DNA of 64,000 nucleotides, from NCBI RefSeq assembly GCF_014650115.1, contig NZ_BMUI01000032.1:1-64000 (forward strand). The letters are read 5' to 3'. This document shows positions 8,812 to 17,283 of the stretch, piece after piece. Numbering within the stretch: the first letter of the stretch is position 1; each line of letters opens with the position of its first letter. The notes beneath the pieces are model-generated. The model worked only from the letters and a program-made list of their open reading frames with translations. It made no database searches and was not told where the DNA came from. Source of the DNA: Streptomyces olivaceoviridis. Lineage in GTDB: Bacteria; Actinomycetota; Actinomycetes; Streptomycetales; Streptomycetaceae. Position numbers and translations under genes: made by a program.

Positions 8812-10485
8812 TCAGCCGGCCGTGCTGTCCACCAGTTCCTCCTCCTCGGCCGCGGCCTCCGGCGCGCCGGCCTCGCGGCGCGGCAGCAGCACGGCCACCA
8901 GGACGGTGCCGATACCGAGGATCACCGCGCCGACCATACTGGTGTGGGCGACCGCGTCGGAGAAGGCGGAGCCCACCGCGTCGGCCATCTGCCGGGCCCC
9001 GGCGGCCAGCTCACCGGCCTGCTGCTTCAGCTGCGCGGCCTGCTGCGGGTCGCTCGCCTGCTGGGCCCGCGCAGCGGCCTGCTGCGCCTTCTCGCCGATG
9101 CCCTGGGCGACCGCGTACCCGGCGCCGACCGAGTCCTGTGCGGTGTCCAGGGCGCTCGCCGGGAGCCTGCTGCCGGCCGTGGCGTCGCTCAGGTGGTCGC
9201 TGTAGGAGGTGGCGAGCAGCGAGCCGAGGATCGCGATGCCGAGCGAGCCGCCCAGCTCCAGCGAGGTGTCGTTGACGGCACCGCCGACGCCCAGCTCGGA
9301 CTCCGGGAACGCGCCCATGATGGCGTCGGTGCAGGGCGAGAGGGCGAGGCCGATGGCGAGGCCCAGGATGATCAGGGGTGCCACGAAGTCGCCGTAGGCG
9401 GAGTTCGCGTCCACCCGGGTGAGCAGGGCGAGGGCGGTCGTACCGCCGACCATGCCCGCGCTCACGGTCCACTTCATGCCGACGCGCGGGGTGAGCCAGC
9501 CGGTCAGGGCCGAGCCGACGAAGACGGCGCCGGCGAGCGGCAGCATGCGCACACCGGTCTCCAGGGCGTCGTAGCCGAGGACGAACTGGAGGTGCTGGGT
9601 GAGGTAGTAGAAGGCGCCGAAGACGGCGAGGAAGAACAGGGCGACGGCGAGGTTGGAGCCGGCGAACCGGCGGCCGGTGAAGCGGCGCACGTCCAGGATC
9701 GGGCGCGGGTGGCGCAGCTCCCACAGCACGAAGGCGACCAGGCCGGTGCCCGCGACCACCGCCGCCGCGACGGCCTTGGTGCCCCAGCCGAAGTGCGGCC
9801 CCTCGATGATCATGTAGACGAGCGCGCCGGTCCAGAGCACCGACAGCAGCCCGCCGACGTAGTCGATGCGGTCGTGGTGGCCGGCCCGGGACGGCGGGAC
9901 GAGGACGAGGGCGGCGACGATCGCGACGGCCGCTACGGGCACGTTGATCAGGAAGGTCGAGGACCAGCCGTGGTCGCGCAGCAGGGCGCCGGCGACGACC
10001 GGTCCGGCGGCGATGGCGAGCCCGGCGGTGGCGGTCCACAGCGTGATCGCCTTGGCCCGCTCGGCACGCGGGAAGGTCGCGGCCAGCAGGGAGAGCGTGG
10101 CCGGCATGATCAGCGCGGCGCCGACGCCCATCACGGCGCGGGCCGCGATGACGGTCGCCGCGCTGTCGGCGAGGTACCCGAAGACGGCTCCGCCGCCGAA
10201 CACCACCAGGCCGAGGACGAGCGCCCCGCGCCGGCTGTACTTGTCGCCGATCGCGCCGAGCAGCAGCATCAGTGCCGCGTAGGGGACGGTGTAGCCGTCG
10301 ATCACCCACTGGAGATCGGCGCTGGAGAGCCCCAGGTCCCGGGTCATGTCGGGCGCCGCGACCGTGAGGGCGGTGTTCGCCATCACGATGATCAGCAGGC
10401 TGAGGCAGAGCACCAGCAGCGCCCACCACCGCCGGGCGTAGGGGCGGTCCGTCCTCTCGACCGGTTCGGTCATGACGAGTCGCAT
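8812..10485 (-). CDS. DHA2 (EmrB/QacA-type) MFS drug exporter
   Basis: A 557-residue, 14-helix proton antiporter expected to export toxic hydrophobic compounds. The first helix (WWALLVLCLSLLIIVMANTALTVAAPDM) and the NTALTVAAPDMTRDLG block are typical of DHA2. The A-motif GAIGDKYSRRGALVLG and the antiporter motif-C segment (GPVVAGALLRDHGWSSTFLINVP) are present. Before the last helix lies an unusual Gln/Ala-rich loop (around QQAAARAQQASDPQQAAQLKQQ), likely cytoplasmic and helical. Start: ATG 10485 with AAGG upstream, or ATG 10473 (MTEPVERTDR). It is divergent from a TetR gene across three palindromic operators, so it is almost certainly repressed by that TetR and induced by a ligand. Confidence 0.9.
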   Translation of the reverse strand: MRLVMTEPVERTDRPYARRWWALLVLCLSLLIIVMANTALTVAAPDMTRDLGLSSADLQWVIDGYTVPYAALMLLLGAIGDKYSRRGALVLGLVVFGGGAVFGYLADSAATVIAARAVMGVGAALIMPATLSLLAATFPRAERAKAITLWTATAGLAIAAGPVVAGALLRDHGWSSTFLINVPVAAVAIVAALVLVPPSRAGHHDRIDYVGGLLSVLWTGALVYMIIEGPHFGWGTKAVAAAVVAGTGLVAFVLWELRHPRPILDVRRFTGRRFAGSNLAVALFFLAVFGAFYYLTQHLQFVLGYDALETGVRMLPLAGAVFVGSALTGWLTPRVGMKWTVSAGMVGGTTALALLTRVDANSAYGDFVAPLIILGLAIGLALSPCTDAIMGAFPESELGVGGAVNDTSLELGGSLGIAILGSLLATSYSDHLSDATAGSRLPASALDTAQDSVGAGYAVAQGIGEKAQQAAARAQQASDPQQAAQLKQQAGELAAGARQMADAVGSAFSDAVAHTSMVGAVILGIGTVLVAVLLPRREAGAPEAAAEEEELVDSTAG

Positions 10486-10518
10486 GGCAGGGGTCGCCTT
10501 CCTCGGGTACGCGACAGG

Positions 10519-10585
10519 ACTTGCACAGTGGCGTGCAATTGCACAACCATGTGCAATGTACGACGCTGCACAGCACTGTGCAAGT
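10519..10585. promoter_or_regulatory. Three 18-bp palindromic operators in the exporter/TetR divergent promoter
   Basis: The pattern TTGCAC-N6-GTGCAA occurs at 10521-10538 and 10539-10556 (abutting), and once more with one mismatch (CTGCAC) at 10566-10583. Centres are 18 and 27 bp apart. Separately, ACTTGCACAGTG (10519-10530) and CACTGTGCAAGT (10574-10585) are exact inverted repeats, so the whole array is symmetric. Location and symmetry point to binding by the adjacent TetR protein. Confidence 0.8.
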
Positions 10586-10623
10586 CGACCGGAAAACGCC
10601 CGGCAAACCTCCGGGGAGGCACA

Positions 10624-11238
10624 ATGACCGCCATGACCACGGGTAACACCAGCCGTGCCGATGCCAACCGGCGCCGCATCCTCGACGTCGCCCTCGCCGA
10701 ACTGCTGCGCGATCCGGACGCCTCCATGGACCAGATCGCGCGCGCGGCAGGGGTCGTACGACGGACGGTCTACGGCCACTTCCCCAGCCGCGAGGCACTC
10801 ATCAGCACCCTGGTCGACGGAGCCGTGGAGGCGCTGGCGGACGCGGACGCCCGGGCCGGCGCCCACGTGACCGACCCGGCGGAGACGGTGGCCCGCTCGG
10901 TGCTCGCCCTGTGGCCGGTCGCCGACCGCTACCGGCTGCTGATCGCCCTGGCCCAGCGCACGGTCACCGTGCAGGGCATCCGCGAACGCCTCGCGCCCCT
11001 GCGCGAGAACAAGATCCGCCTCCTCCAGCGCGGATTGGACGAAGGCGTCTTCAGCTCCCCGCTGCCCGCGCCGGCCCTCGCGTACGTGCACGAGCAGATG
11101 CTGTTCGCGGTGATGGAGGCGGTGAACGACGGGCTCCTGGCAGCGCAGGAGGCGGGCCGCTCCGCCACGGTCGCCGTTCTGACCGCGGCGGGCGTACCCG
11201 CCTCACGGGCCACCGAGCTGGTGGCCGGGGTGTCGTAG
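10624..11238 (+). CDS. TetR family repressor of the adjacent exporter
   Basis: A 204-residue regulator. The N-terminal helix-turn-helix is clear: RRRILDVALAELLRDPDASMDQIARAAGVVRRTVYGHFPSREALI, with recognition helix VVRRTVYGHF. The ligand-binding C-terminal half is Ala/Leu rich, as usual. ATG 10624 has GGGGAGG 5 bases upstream. Divergent orientation and the three palindromes in the shared 138-bp promoter indicate autoregulation and control of the exporter. The inducer cannot be read from sequence. The exporter's broad family suggests an aromatic or cationic compound. Confidence 0.9.
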   Translation: MTAMTTGNTSRADANRRRILDVALAELLRDPDASMDQIARAAGVVRRTVYGHFPSREALISTLVDGAVEALADADARAGAHVTDPAETVARSVLALWPVADRYRLLIALAQRTVTVQGIRERLAPLRENKIRLLQRGLDEGVFSSPLPAPALAYVHEQMLFAVMEAVNDGLLAAQEAGRSATVAVLTAAGVPASRATELVAGVS

Positions 11239-11264
11239 CGAGAAGGAAGTCCCGCACGAAGGGG

Positions 11265-11302
11265 CCGGGCGGCTGAGTTACGGGGGAGCCTCAGCCGCCC
11301 GG
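11265..11302. terminator. Bidirectional terminator between tetR and dctA
   Basis: A perfect 13-bp stem, CCGGGCGGCTGAG (11265-11277) with CTCAGCCGCCCGG (11290-11302), and a 12-base loop. It lies between convergent genes 27 bp past the tetR stop. Confidence 0.78.
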
Positions 11303-11366
11303 CGGCGGTACCCGGACGCCCGGCCCGGGTTCAGGCGGGGCCGGACGTCCGGAACTTCTCAGTGGA

Positions 11367-12755
11367 TCAGGCCTTGGCGAGTTCCTTCTCGCCGTCCTCC
11401 CGAGGCTCGGGAACCTCCTTCGCCTCGGCCCCGCCCTCGTCCAGCAGCGTGGTCTCGTCGAACGGCAGCTCCCCGGCCAGCACCCGCCGCACCCGGACCG
11501 TGTCGATCTCCTTGGTCCAGGTGCCGACCAGCACCGTCGCGACCGCGTTGCCCGCGAAGTTCGTCAGCGCCCGCGCCTCGCTCATGAACCGGTCGATGCC
11601 GACGATCAGCCCGACCCCGTCCACCAGCGCCGGCTTGTGCGACTGGAGACCGCCGGCCAGCGTGGCGAGGCCCGCACCGCTGACACCGGCCGCGCCCTTC
11701 GAGGCCAGCAGCAGGAACAGCAGCAGCGGGATCTGCTCGCCGACCGACATCGGCGTACCCAGCGCGTCCGCGATGTACAGCGACGCCATGGTCATGTAGA
11801 TCATCGTGCCGTCGAGGTTGAACGAGTACCCGGTCGGCACGGTGATGCCGACGACCGGCCGGCTGACGCCCAGGTGCTCCATCTTCGCGATCAGCCGCGG
11901 CAGCGCGGACTCCGACGACGAGGTCGACAGGATCAGCAGGAACTCCCGGGCGAGGTACTTGAACAGGGAGAAGACGTTCAGACCCGCGACGACCCGGAGC
12001 AGCGCGCCCAGCACGACGAAGACGAACAGGAAGCAGGTGACGTAGAAGCCGAGCATCAGCACGGCGAGGCTCTTGAGCGCGTCGACGCCGGCCGAACCGA
12101 CCACCGCCGCGATGGCGCCGAACGCACCGATCGGCGCGGCCCACATCACCATGGACAGGATGCGGAAGACGAGCCGCTGGATGTGCTCGATGCCGCGCAG
12201 CACCGGCTGTCCGGCCGAGCCCATGGCCTGGAGCGCGAACCCGGCGAGCAGGGCCACCAGCAGCGTCTGGAGCACCTGGCCCTCGGTGAAGGCGGAGACG
12301 AACGTGGTCGGGATGATCGACAGCACGAAGTCGACGGGCGGCAGCGCGTCGGCGGACACCTGGTCGTGTCCGGTCGCCTTGATGGCGTTGGTGAGGTGCA
12401 GCCCGTCACCCGGGTGCAGCACATTGCCGACCACGAGCCCGATGGCGAGCGCGACGAGCGACATCACGAGGAAGTAGCCGAGGGCGATACCGCCGACGGC
12501 GCCGACCTTGGCGGCCTTCCGCACCGATCCGATGCCGAGCACGATCGTGCAGAAGATGATCGGCGAGATCATCATCTTGATCAGGTTCACGAACCCGGTG
12601 CCCAGCGGCTTCAGCTCCACCGCGGCATCGGGCCAGATCAGGCCCACGCCGATGCCGAGCGCGACCGCCACGATGACGGCGATGTACAGGTAATGGGTCC
12701 GGTCCCGCTTCACGCGGGGTGCGGCAGGTGCCGTATCGGGAGTGCTGGCGGCCAC
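11367..12755 (-). CDS. dctA: C4-dicarboxylate:cation symporter (DctA family)
   Basis: A 462-residue member of the dicarboxylate/amino-acid:cation symporter (DAACS) family, expected to import succinate, fumarate or malate. Diagnostic stretches are LGTGFVNLIKMMISPIIFCTIVLGIGSV, the serine-rich hairpin STSSSESALPRLIAKME, TGYSFNLDGTMIYMTMASLYIADALG and the last transport segment with GVGLIVGIDRFMSEARALTNFAGNAVAT. These cover both re-entrant hairpins and the substrate-binding helix. The start is GTG 12755 with AAGGAGGG 6 bases upstream. It is divergent from a CitA/DcuS-type sensor kinase and its response regulator, which likely switch it on when dicarboxylate is sensed outside the cell. The C-terminus is charged (Glu/Lys rich). 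Confidence 0.93.
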   Translation of the reverse strand: MAASTPDTAPAAPRVKRDRTHYLYIAVIVAVALGIGVGLIWPDAAVELKPLGTGFVNLIKMMISPIIFCTIVLGIGSVRKAAKVGAVGGIALGYFLVMSLVALAIGLVVGNVLHPGDGLHLTNAIKATGHDQVSADALPPVDFVLSIIPTTFVSAFTEGQVLQTLLVALLAGFALQAMGSAGQPVLRGIEHIQRLVFRILSMVMWAAPIGAFGAIAAVVGSAGVDALKSLAVLMLGFYVTCFLFVFVVLGALLRVVAGLNVFSLFKYLAREFLLILSTSSSESALPRLIAKMEHLGVSRPVVGITVPTGYSFNLDGTMIYMTMASLYIADALGTPMSVGEQIPLLLFLLLASKGAAGVSGAGLATLAGGLQSHKPALVDGVGLIVGIDRFMSEARALTNFAGNAVATVLVGTWTKEIDTVRVRRVLAGELPFDETTLLDEGGAEAKEVPEPREDGEKELAKA

Positions 12756-12850
12756 GACTGCCCTCCTTGACGTCTTCGTCGGCGAACAACCGGCGTGCGG
12801 CTCACGTCCGGGCGTTTCTGGGGAATGCCGTGACTATCTCCCGGCCTGTG

Positions 12851-12881
12851 AGGGTGGTCACCCTTCCGTTCATTTAGTTCA
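12851..12881. promoter_or_regulatory. Candidate binding sites in the dctA/sensor-kinase divergent region
   Basis: The 154-bp intergenic region holds an inverted repeat AGGGTG-GT-CACCCT (12851-12864) and a direct repeat GTTCA at 12868-12872 and 12877-12881 (9-bp pitch) in an AT-richer stretch. Direct repeats near one helical turn apart suit a response regulator dimer. This is inferred from position only. Confidence 0.35.
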
Positions 12882-12909
12882 CGCTTAACCGGGGAGGCAC
12901 ACTGCTGAC

Positions 12910-14529
12910 ATGCGCGTCCCCACCCTCCCGCGGCCCCGGAGCCTGGCCGGCCAGCTGTTCGCCATGCAGGCCGTGCTGATAGCGGTGGTCGTGGCCGGGT
13001 ACGCGCTGTTCACCTACGTCAGCGACCAGCGGCAGGCCGAGGACGCCGCCGCCCGGCAGGCCACGGCGGTGGCCCGGTCGATCGCCGACTCCCCCTCGGT
13101 CCGCGAGGCGATCCGCACCCCCGACCCCACGGCCCGGCTGGAGCCGTACGCCCTCCAGGTCATGCGGGACGCCAACGTCGACTTCGTGACGATCATGAAC
13201 CCGTCCGGCATCCGCTGGACCCACCCCGACCGGAACCAGATCGGCAAACGCTTCCTCGGCAACATCGGCCCCGCCCAGCACGGCCGTACCTTCACCGAGA
13301 CCTACACCGGCACCCTCGGCGCGTCCGTCCGCGCGGTGACCCCCATCTCGGACAACGGCCGGATCGTCGGCCTGGTGAGCGCCGGCATCAAGGTGGAGAC
13401 GATCAGCGCCCGGGTCCAGGACCAGGTCGCGGCCCTGCTCGGGGTGGCGGGCGTGGCCCTGCTGCTGGGCGCGGTCGGCACGTACGTGGTCAACGCCCGG
13501 CTCCGCCGCCACACCCACGGCATGAACGCCACCGAGCTGAGCCGGATGCACGACTACCACCAGGCGGCGCTGCACGCCGTCCGCGAGGGGCTGCTGATGC
13601 TGGACGGCGGTTACCGGGTGGCGCTGATCAACGACGGCGGCCGGGAGCTGCTGGGAGTGGGCCCGGAGGAGGGTGTGGTCGGCCGCTCGGTGGCCGACCT
13701 GGGCCTGCCCGCCCCGCTGACGGGCGCCCTGCTGTCCTCGGAGCCCCGCGTGGACGAGGTGCACCTGACGGCGTCCCGGGTGCTGGTCGTGAACACGTCC
13801 CCGGTGTCGGGCGGTGAACAACGGGGCACGGTCGTGACACTCCGCGACGTCACCGAACTCCAGTCGCTGATGGGTGAGCTGGACTCGGAGCGGGGCTTCA
13901 CCCAGGCGCTGCGCTCGCAGGCGCACGAGGCCGCGAACCGCCTGCACACGGTCGTCTCCCTGATCGAACTGGGCCGGGCCGAGGAAGCGGTGGAGTTCGC
14001 CACGGCCGAGCTGGAGCTGGCGCAGGCCCTGACCGACCAGGTGGTGGCGGCGGTCGGCGAGCCGGTGCTGGCCGCGCTGCTGCTGGGCAAGACCGCCCAG
14101 GCGAACGAGCGGGGCGTGGAGCTGGTGGTCTCACCGGACAGCCGGCTGGACGACGGCCTGCTCCCGCGGAGCCTGTCCGCCCGCGACCTGGTGACGATCC
14201 TCGGCAACCTGATCGACAACGCCGTGGACGCGGCGCAGGGCAGCGCGCGGGCCCGGGTGACCGTGACGGCGTACGCTACGGCCGCCGAAGTGGTGCTCCG
14301 GGTGTCGGACACCGGCCCGGGAGTCGACCCCGCCCATGCCGGCCTGGTGTTCCAGCGGGGGTTCTCCACGAAGCCGGCCGAACCCGGCGGACGGGGGCTC
14401 GGGCTGGCCCTGGTCCGGCAGGCGGTGAACCGCCACGAGGGCACGTTGACGGTGGCCGAGGCGGAGGAGGGCGGAGCGGTGTTCGAGGTGCGGTTGCCGT
14501 TGCGCGCGGCCACGGGCGGTGCCGGATGA
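12910..14529 (+). CDS. CitA/DcuS-type membrane sensor histidine kinase
   Basis: A 539-residue sensor. Order: TM1 (about residues 14-38, LFAMQAVLIAVVVAGYALFTY), an extracellular PDC/PAS-like sensor of about 130 residues (includes FVTIMNPSGIRWTHPDRNQIG, a block typical of CitA/DcuS ligand pockets), TM2 (about 176-196, LLGVAGVALLLGAVGTYVV), a cytoplasmic PAS domain, a Spo0B-like dimerisation helix with the phospho-acceptor His in SQAHEAANRLHTVVSLIELG, and an HATPase domain with N box LIDNAVDAA, G1 VSDTGPGVDP and G2 GGRGLGLALV. The pocket type and the divergent dctA gene indicate a di- or tricarboxylate ligand. It overlaps the response regulator gene by 4 bases (ATGA). Confidence 0.92.
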   Translation: MRVPTLPRPRSLAGQLFAMQAVLIAVVVAGYALFTYVSDQRQAEDAAARQATAVARSIADSPSVREAIRTPDPTARLEPYALQVMRDANVDFVTIMNPSGIRWTHPDRNQIGKRFLGNIGPAQHGRTFTETYTGTLGASVRAVTPISDNGRIVGLVSAGIKVETISARVQDQVAALLGVAGVALLLGAVGTYVVNARLRRHTHGMNATELSRMHDYHQAALHAVREGLLMLDGGYRVALINDGGRELLGVGPEEGVVGRSVADLGLPAPLTGALLSSEPRVDEVHLTASRVLVVNTSPVSGGEQRGTVVTLRDVTELQSLMGELDSERGFTQALRSQAHEAANRLHTVVSLIELGRAEEAVEFATAELELAQALTDQVVAAVGEPVLAALLLGKTAQANERGVELVVSPDSRLDDGLLPRSLSARDLVTILGNLIDNAVDAAQGSARARVTVTAYATAAEVVLRVSDTGPGVDPAHAGLVFQRGFSTKPAEPGGRGLGLALVRQAVNRHEGTLTVAEAEEGGAVFEVRLPLRAATGGAG

Positions 14530-15221
14530 CCGACGAGCAGCAGCCCATCCGCGTCCTCGTCGTCGAGGACGACCCGGTCGCCGCCGACGCGCACGTGATG
14601 TACGTCGGCCGGGTGCCGGGGTTCGTCGCGGTCGGGAAGGCGCACACGGGGGCGGAGGCACGGCGCCTCCTGGACCGCACGCCGGTGGACCTCCTGCTGC
14701 TGGACCTGCACCTCCCCGACGTCCACGGCCTGCAACTGGCCCGGTCCCTGCGGGCGGCCGGGCATCACGCGGACGTGATAGCGGTGACGTCGGCGCGCGA
14801 CCTGGCGGTGGTACGGGAAGGCGTCTCCCTGGGGGTCGTCCAGTACGTCCTGAAGCCGTTCACGTTCGCCACGCTGCGCGACCGGCTGGTCCGGTACGCC
14901 GAGTTCCACGCGGCGGTGGGCGAGGCGAGCGGCCAGGACGAGGTCGACCGCGCCCTGGCGACCCTGCGCGCCCCGACCCCGGCGGCCCTGCCGAAGGGGC
15001 TGAGCGGGCCGACGCTGGAACGGGTGACGTCCGCGCTGCGGGAGGCGGCTGCGGAGGGGCTCACGGCGGCCGGGGTGGCCGAGGCGGTGGGCATCTCCCG
15101 GATCACCGCACGCCGGTACCTGGAACATCTGGTGGACGCGGGGAGGGCCGGGCGGAGTCCGTTGTACGGGCAGGTGGGGCGGCCTGAGCTGGTGTACCGG
15201 TGGGTTCCTCAGGGACGGTGA
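14526..15221 (+). CDS. CitB/DcuR-type response regulator
   Basis: A 231-residue regulator paired with the upstream kinase. The receiver domain has the acidic pair EDD (14-16), the phospho-acceptor Asp60 in LLLLDLHLPD, the conserved Thr in AVTSARD and the Lys in YVLKPF. A linker and a C-terminal helix-turn-helix (GLTAAGVAEAVGISRITARRYLEHLVDAGRAG) follow, the winged-helix layout of the CitB/DcuR group. Its likely target is the dctA promoter. The last 119 bases overlap, tail to tail, the end of the convergent NLR-like gene. The regulator's end (LVYRWVPQGR) looks normal for the family, so the intrusion is on the NLR side. Confidence 0.92.
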   Translation: MTDEQQPIRVLVVEDDPVAADAHVMYVGRVPGFVAVGKAHTGAEARRLLDRTPVDLLLLDLHLPDVHGLQLARSLRAAGHHADVIAVTSARDLAVVREGVSLGVVQYVLKPFTFATLRDRLVRYAEFHAAVGEASGQDEVDRALATLRAPTPAALPKGLSGPTLERVTSALREAAAEGLTAAGVAEAVGISRITARRYLEHLVDAGRAGRSPLYGQVGRPELVYRWVPQGR

Positions 15222-17283
15222 GGGCGGCGGCTGCGGCGCGGGCTCGGGCGGCCTTGTCGGGGGCGTTGCCGCAGAGGTAGGCGTCGGCGGCCTGTAGGTA
15301 GGCGGTGCGGGCTTCGGCGGGACGACGGGCCTTTTCATGAAGCAGCCCGATGTTCTCGACGGTCACTCCTTCGCTGTAGGAGTCCTCGTACTCCCGGAAG
15401 ATCTTCAGGCATTCGTCGTACGCCCCCATCGCCTCCTCCGTCCGGCCCGTGTCCGCGAAAGTGGCCCCCAGGTTGGCCCACGCCGTGCCCTCACGGTGGC
15501 GGTCTCCGACGGCTCGGTACAGGTCACGGGCGCGGGTGTGGGCTTCGATCGCCTCCCCCACCCGGCCCGTATGCCCCAGGGCTACGCCGAGGTTGTTCCA
15601 TGCCATGGCTTCGCGGTGGCGGTCTCCGGCGACTTGGTACAGGTCACGGGCGCGGGTGTGGGCTTCAATCGCCTCCTCCTCCCGGCCCGCCCGTCGCAGG
15701 GCACTGCCCAGGTTGTTCCACGTGATGGCTTCGCGGTGGCCCTCTCCGGCGACTTGGTACAGGTCACGGGCGCGGGTGTGGGCTTCGATCGCCTCCCCCA
15801 CCCGGCCCGCCTCCAACAGGGCGTTGCCCAGGTTGTTCCACGTACCGGCCTCGTTCAGCCGGTCCCCTTCTCGCTGGGCGGCTCTCCCGGCTGCATGCAT
15901 GACGGCGATCATGTCGTCGAACTGCCGCCGCCAGGACAGGAACTCTCCCAGGTACGCGGCCAGCCGCACCGCTGCGCCCGCGAACCGCCCCTCCCCTGCC
16001 CACGCCACGGCCGTCACGAGGCCAGCCCGCTCCCTGTCGAGCCACGCCAACGCCTGCCCTCGGTCCCGGAACCCCTCCGGTTCCTTCCTCCCCGGCAGCC
16101 ACCGCAACCGGGCATCAGCAGCAGCAGCCCACTGACAGTAGTGGTCCAGCACCCGCTCCTTTGCCGCGTTCTCATCCACCTGTCCGGCCAAGGTGCCCAT
16201 CCCGAACGCACGCACCAGATCGTGCATCCGCCAGCACCCCCGTGTGCTCGCCCGCTCCACCAGATGTGCCCGGGCCAGCGCTTTCAGCTCCGCTGTCGGT
16301 GACTTCTCCGCGCCGACCAGCACACCGGCCACCTCCTCGCTCACCTCCGGTCCCGGCGCGAGGGCCAGCAGACTCAGCAGACGTGCTTGGTAGGCCGGAA
16401 GCCTGCGGTACGACAGATCGAACGCGGCGCGCACGCTGCGGCTGCCGTCGTCGAGCGCGGCGAGCCGGTCGTACGACGTGGCCAGTTCGTCGGCGAGTTC
16501 CGCCACCGGCATACTCGGATCCTCCGCCAGCAAAGCCACCGCGATCTGCAACGCCAGGGGCAGACAACCGCACAGTTCCGCCAGCCGTGCCGCTGCCTCC
16601 GCGTCCCCCGCAACCCGACCGTCGTCCGGATCGGCGATCCGAAGCGCCCGGTCGAGGAGTTCGTATGCCGCCTGAGCCGTCAACTGATCCAACGGCACCA
16701 GTCGCGCGCCCAGTTGAGCCAGCCGATCCCGTGAAGTAACCAGTACCCGGTGCTTCGATCCCCCCGGCAGCAACGGCCGCACCTGCTCCGGCGCCGACGC
16801 GTTGTCGGCGAGGATCAGCACCGCCTCCCGCTCAGCCAGTACCGACCGGTACAGCCCGGCCCGCTCGTCCGCCGTGGCCGGGATGTGCTCAGGCTCCACG
16901 CCGAGCGCCCGCAGCAGGGACTGCAATGCCTGGTCCGCCGTGACCTGAACGTCGTCGTACCCGTGAAGATCCACGAACAGCACGCCCCCCGGAAACCACC
17001 CGGCTTCCCGCGCCGCGTACGCCGCCTGCACCGCGAGCGCCGTCTTGCCGATGCCGCCGAGTCCGGAGACGGCGGTGACGAGGACGGCCTGCTCACCACC
17101 GGGGCCCGAGGGATCGAGCGCGGCCCGCAGCCGCCCCAACTCCTCGTCCCGGCCGGTGAATCCGGCAGCCGGCGACGGCAGCGCGTCCAGCGCGGTCGGC
17201 GCCGGCGCCTGCTGCCGGTACTCCGCCTTGCCGATGACCGGCCCGCGGAAGTCCCCGCCCCGGAAGTCGACGACATCGCTCAC
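15103..17283 (-). CDS. NLR-like NB-ARC/TPR protein with N-terminal Gly-rich signalling motif (NLR1)
   Basis: A 726-residue STAND ATPase. The N-terminus (residues 6-19, DFRGGDFRGPVIGK) is a short Gly-rich motif repeated almost exactly at the C-terminus of the nearby nucleoside-phosphorylase protein. NB-ARC features follow: FTGRDEEL (42-49), Walker A GLGGIGKT (74-81), Walker B-like VLILADNAS, and VLVTSRDRL (sensor). A winged-helix region ends at RMHDLVRAFG. The C-terminal half carries TPR repeats of 40 residues (WNNLGxAL...GRxxEAIEAHTRARDLYxxAGxxHREA). GTG 17283 overlaps the upstream membrane-protein stop (GTGA), so the two are co-translated. The last 35-40 residues (after about AAALTVP) are Pro/Thr-rich and lie antisense to the response-regulator gene. 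The related NLR2 stops at the equivalent point. This resembles bacterial immune NLR/Avs-type sensors. No target is known. Confidence 0.85.
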   Translation of the reverse strand: MSDVVDFRGGDFRGPVIGKAEYRQQAPAPTALDALPSPAAGFTGRDEELGRLRAALDPSGPGGEQAVLVTAVSGLGGIGKTALAVQAAYAAREAGWFPGGVLFVDLHGYDDVQVTADQALQSLLRALGVEPEHIPATADERAGLYRSVLAEREAVLILADNASAPEQVRPLLPGGSKHRVLVTSRDRLAQLGARLVPLDQLTAQAAYELLDRALRIADPDDGRVAGDAEAAARLAELCGCLPLALQIAVALLAEDPSMPVAELADELATSYDRLAALDDGSRSVRAAFDLSYRRLPAYQARLLSLLALAPGPEVSEEVAGVLVGAEKSPTAELKALARAHLVERASTRGCWRMHDLVRAFGMGTLAGQVDENAAKERVLDHYCQWAAAADARLRWLPGRKEPEGFRDRGQALAWLDRERAGLVTAVAWAGEGRFAGAAVRLAAYLGEFLSWRRQFDDMIAVMHAAGRAAQREGDRLNEAGTWNNLGNALLEAGRVGEAIEAHTRARDLYQVAGEGHREAITWNNLGSALRRAGREEEAIEAHTRARDLYQVAGDRHREAMAWNNLGVALGHTGRVGEAIEAHTRARDLYRAVGDRHREGTAWANLGATFADTGRTEEAMGAYDECLKIFREYEDSYSEGVTVENIGLLHEKARRPAEARTAYLQAADAYLCGNAPDKAARARAAAAALTVPEEPTGTPAQAAPPARTTDSARPSPRPPDVPGTGVR
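15440..15860 (-). repeat. 120-bp tandem TPR-coding repeats in NLR1
   Basis: The stretch reading GTACAGGTCACGGGCGCGGG on the plus strand recurs exactly every 120 bp (near 15517, 15637 and 15757). A fourth, more diverged unit precedes them and a fifth follows. DNA identity between adjacent units is high, which points to recent duplication or gene conversion. Confidence 0.85.

Noticed and set aside
15440..15860. CRISPR-like regularly spaced repeat
   Set aside because: The period is 120 bp with coding conservation across the whole unit; it is a TPR array, not repeat-spacer DNA.
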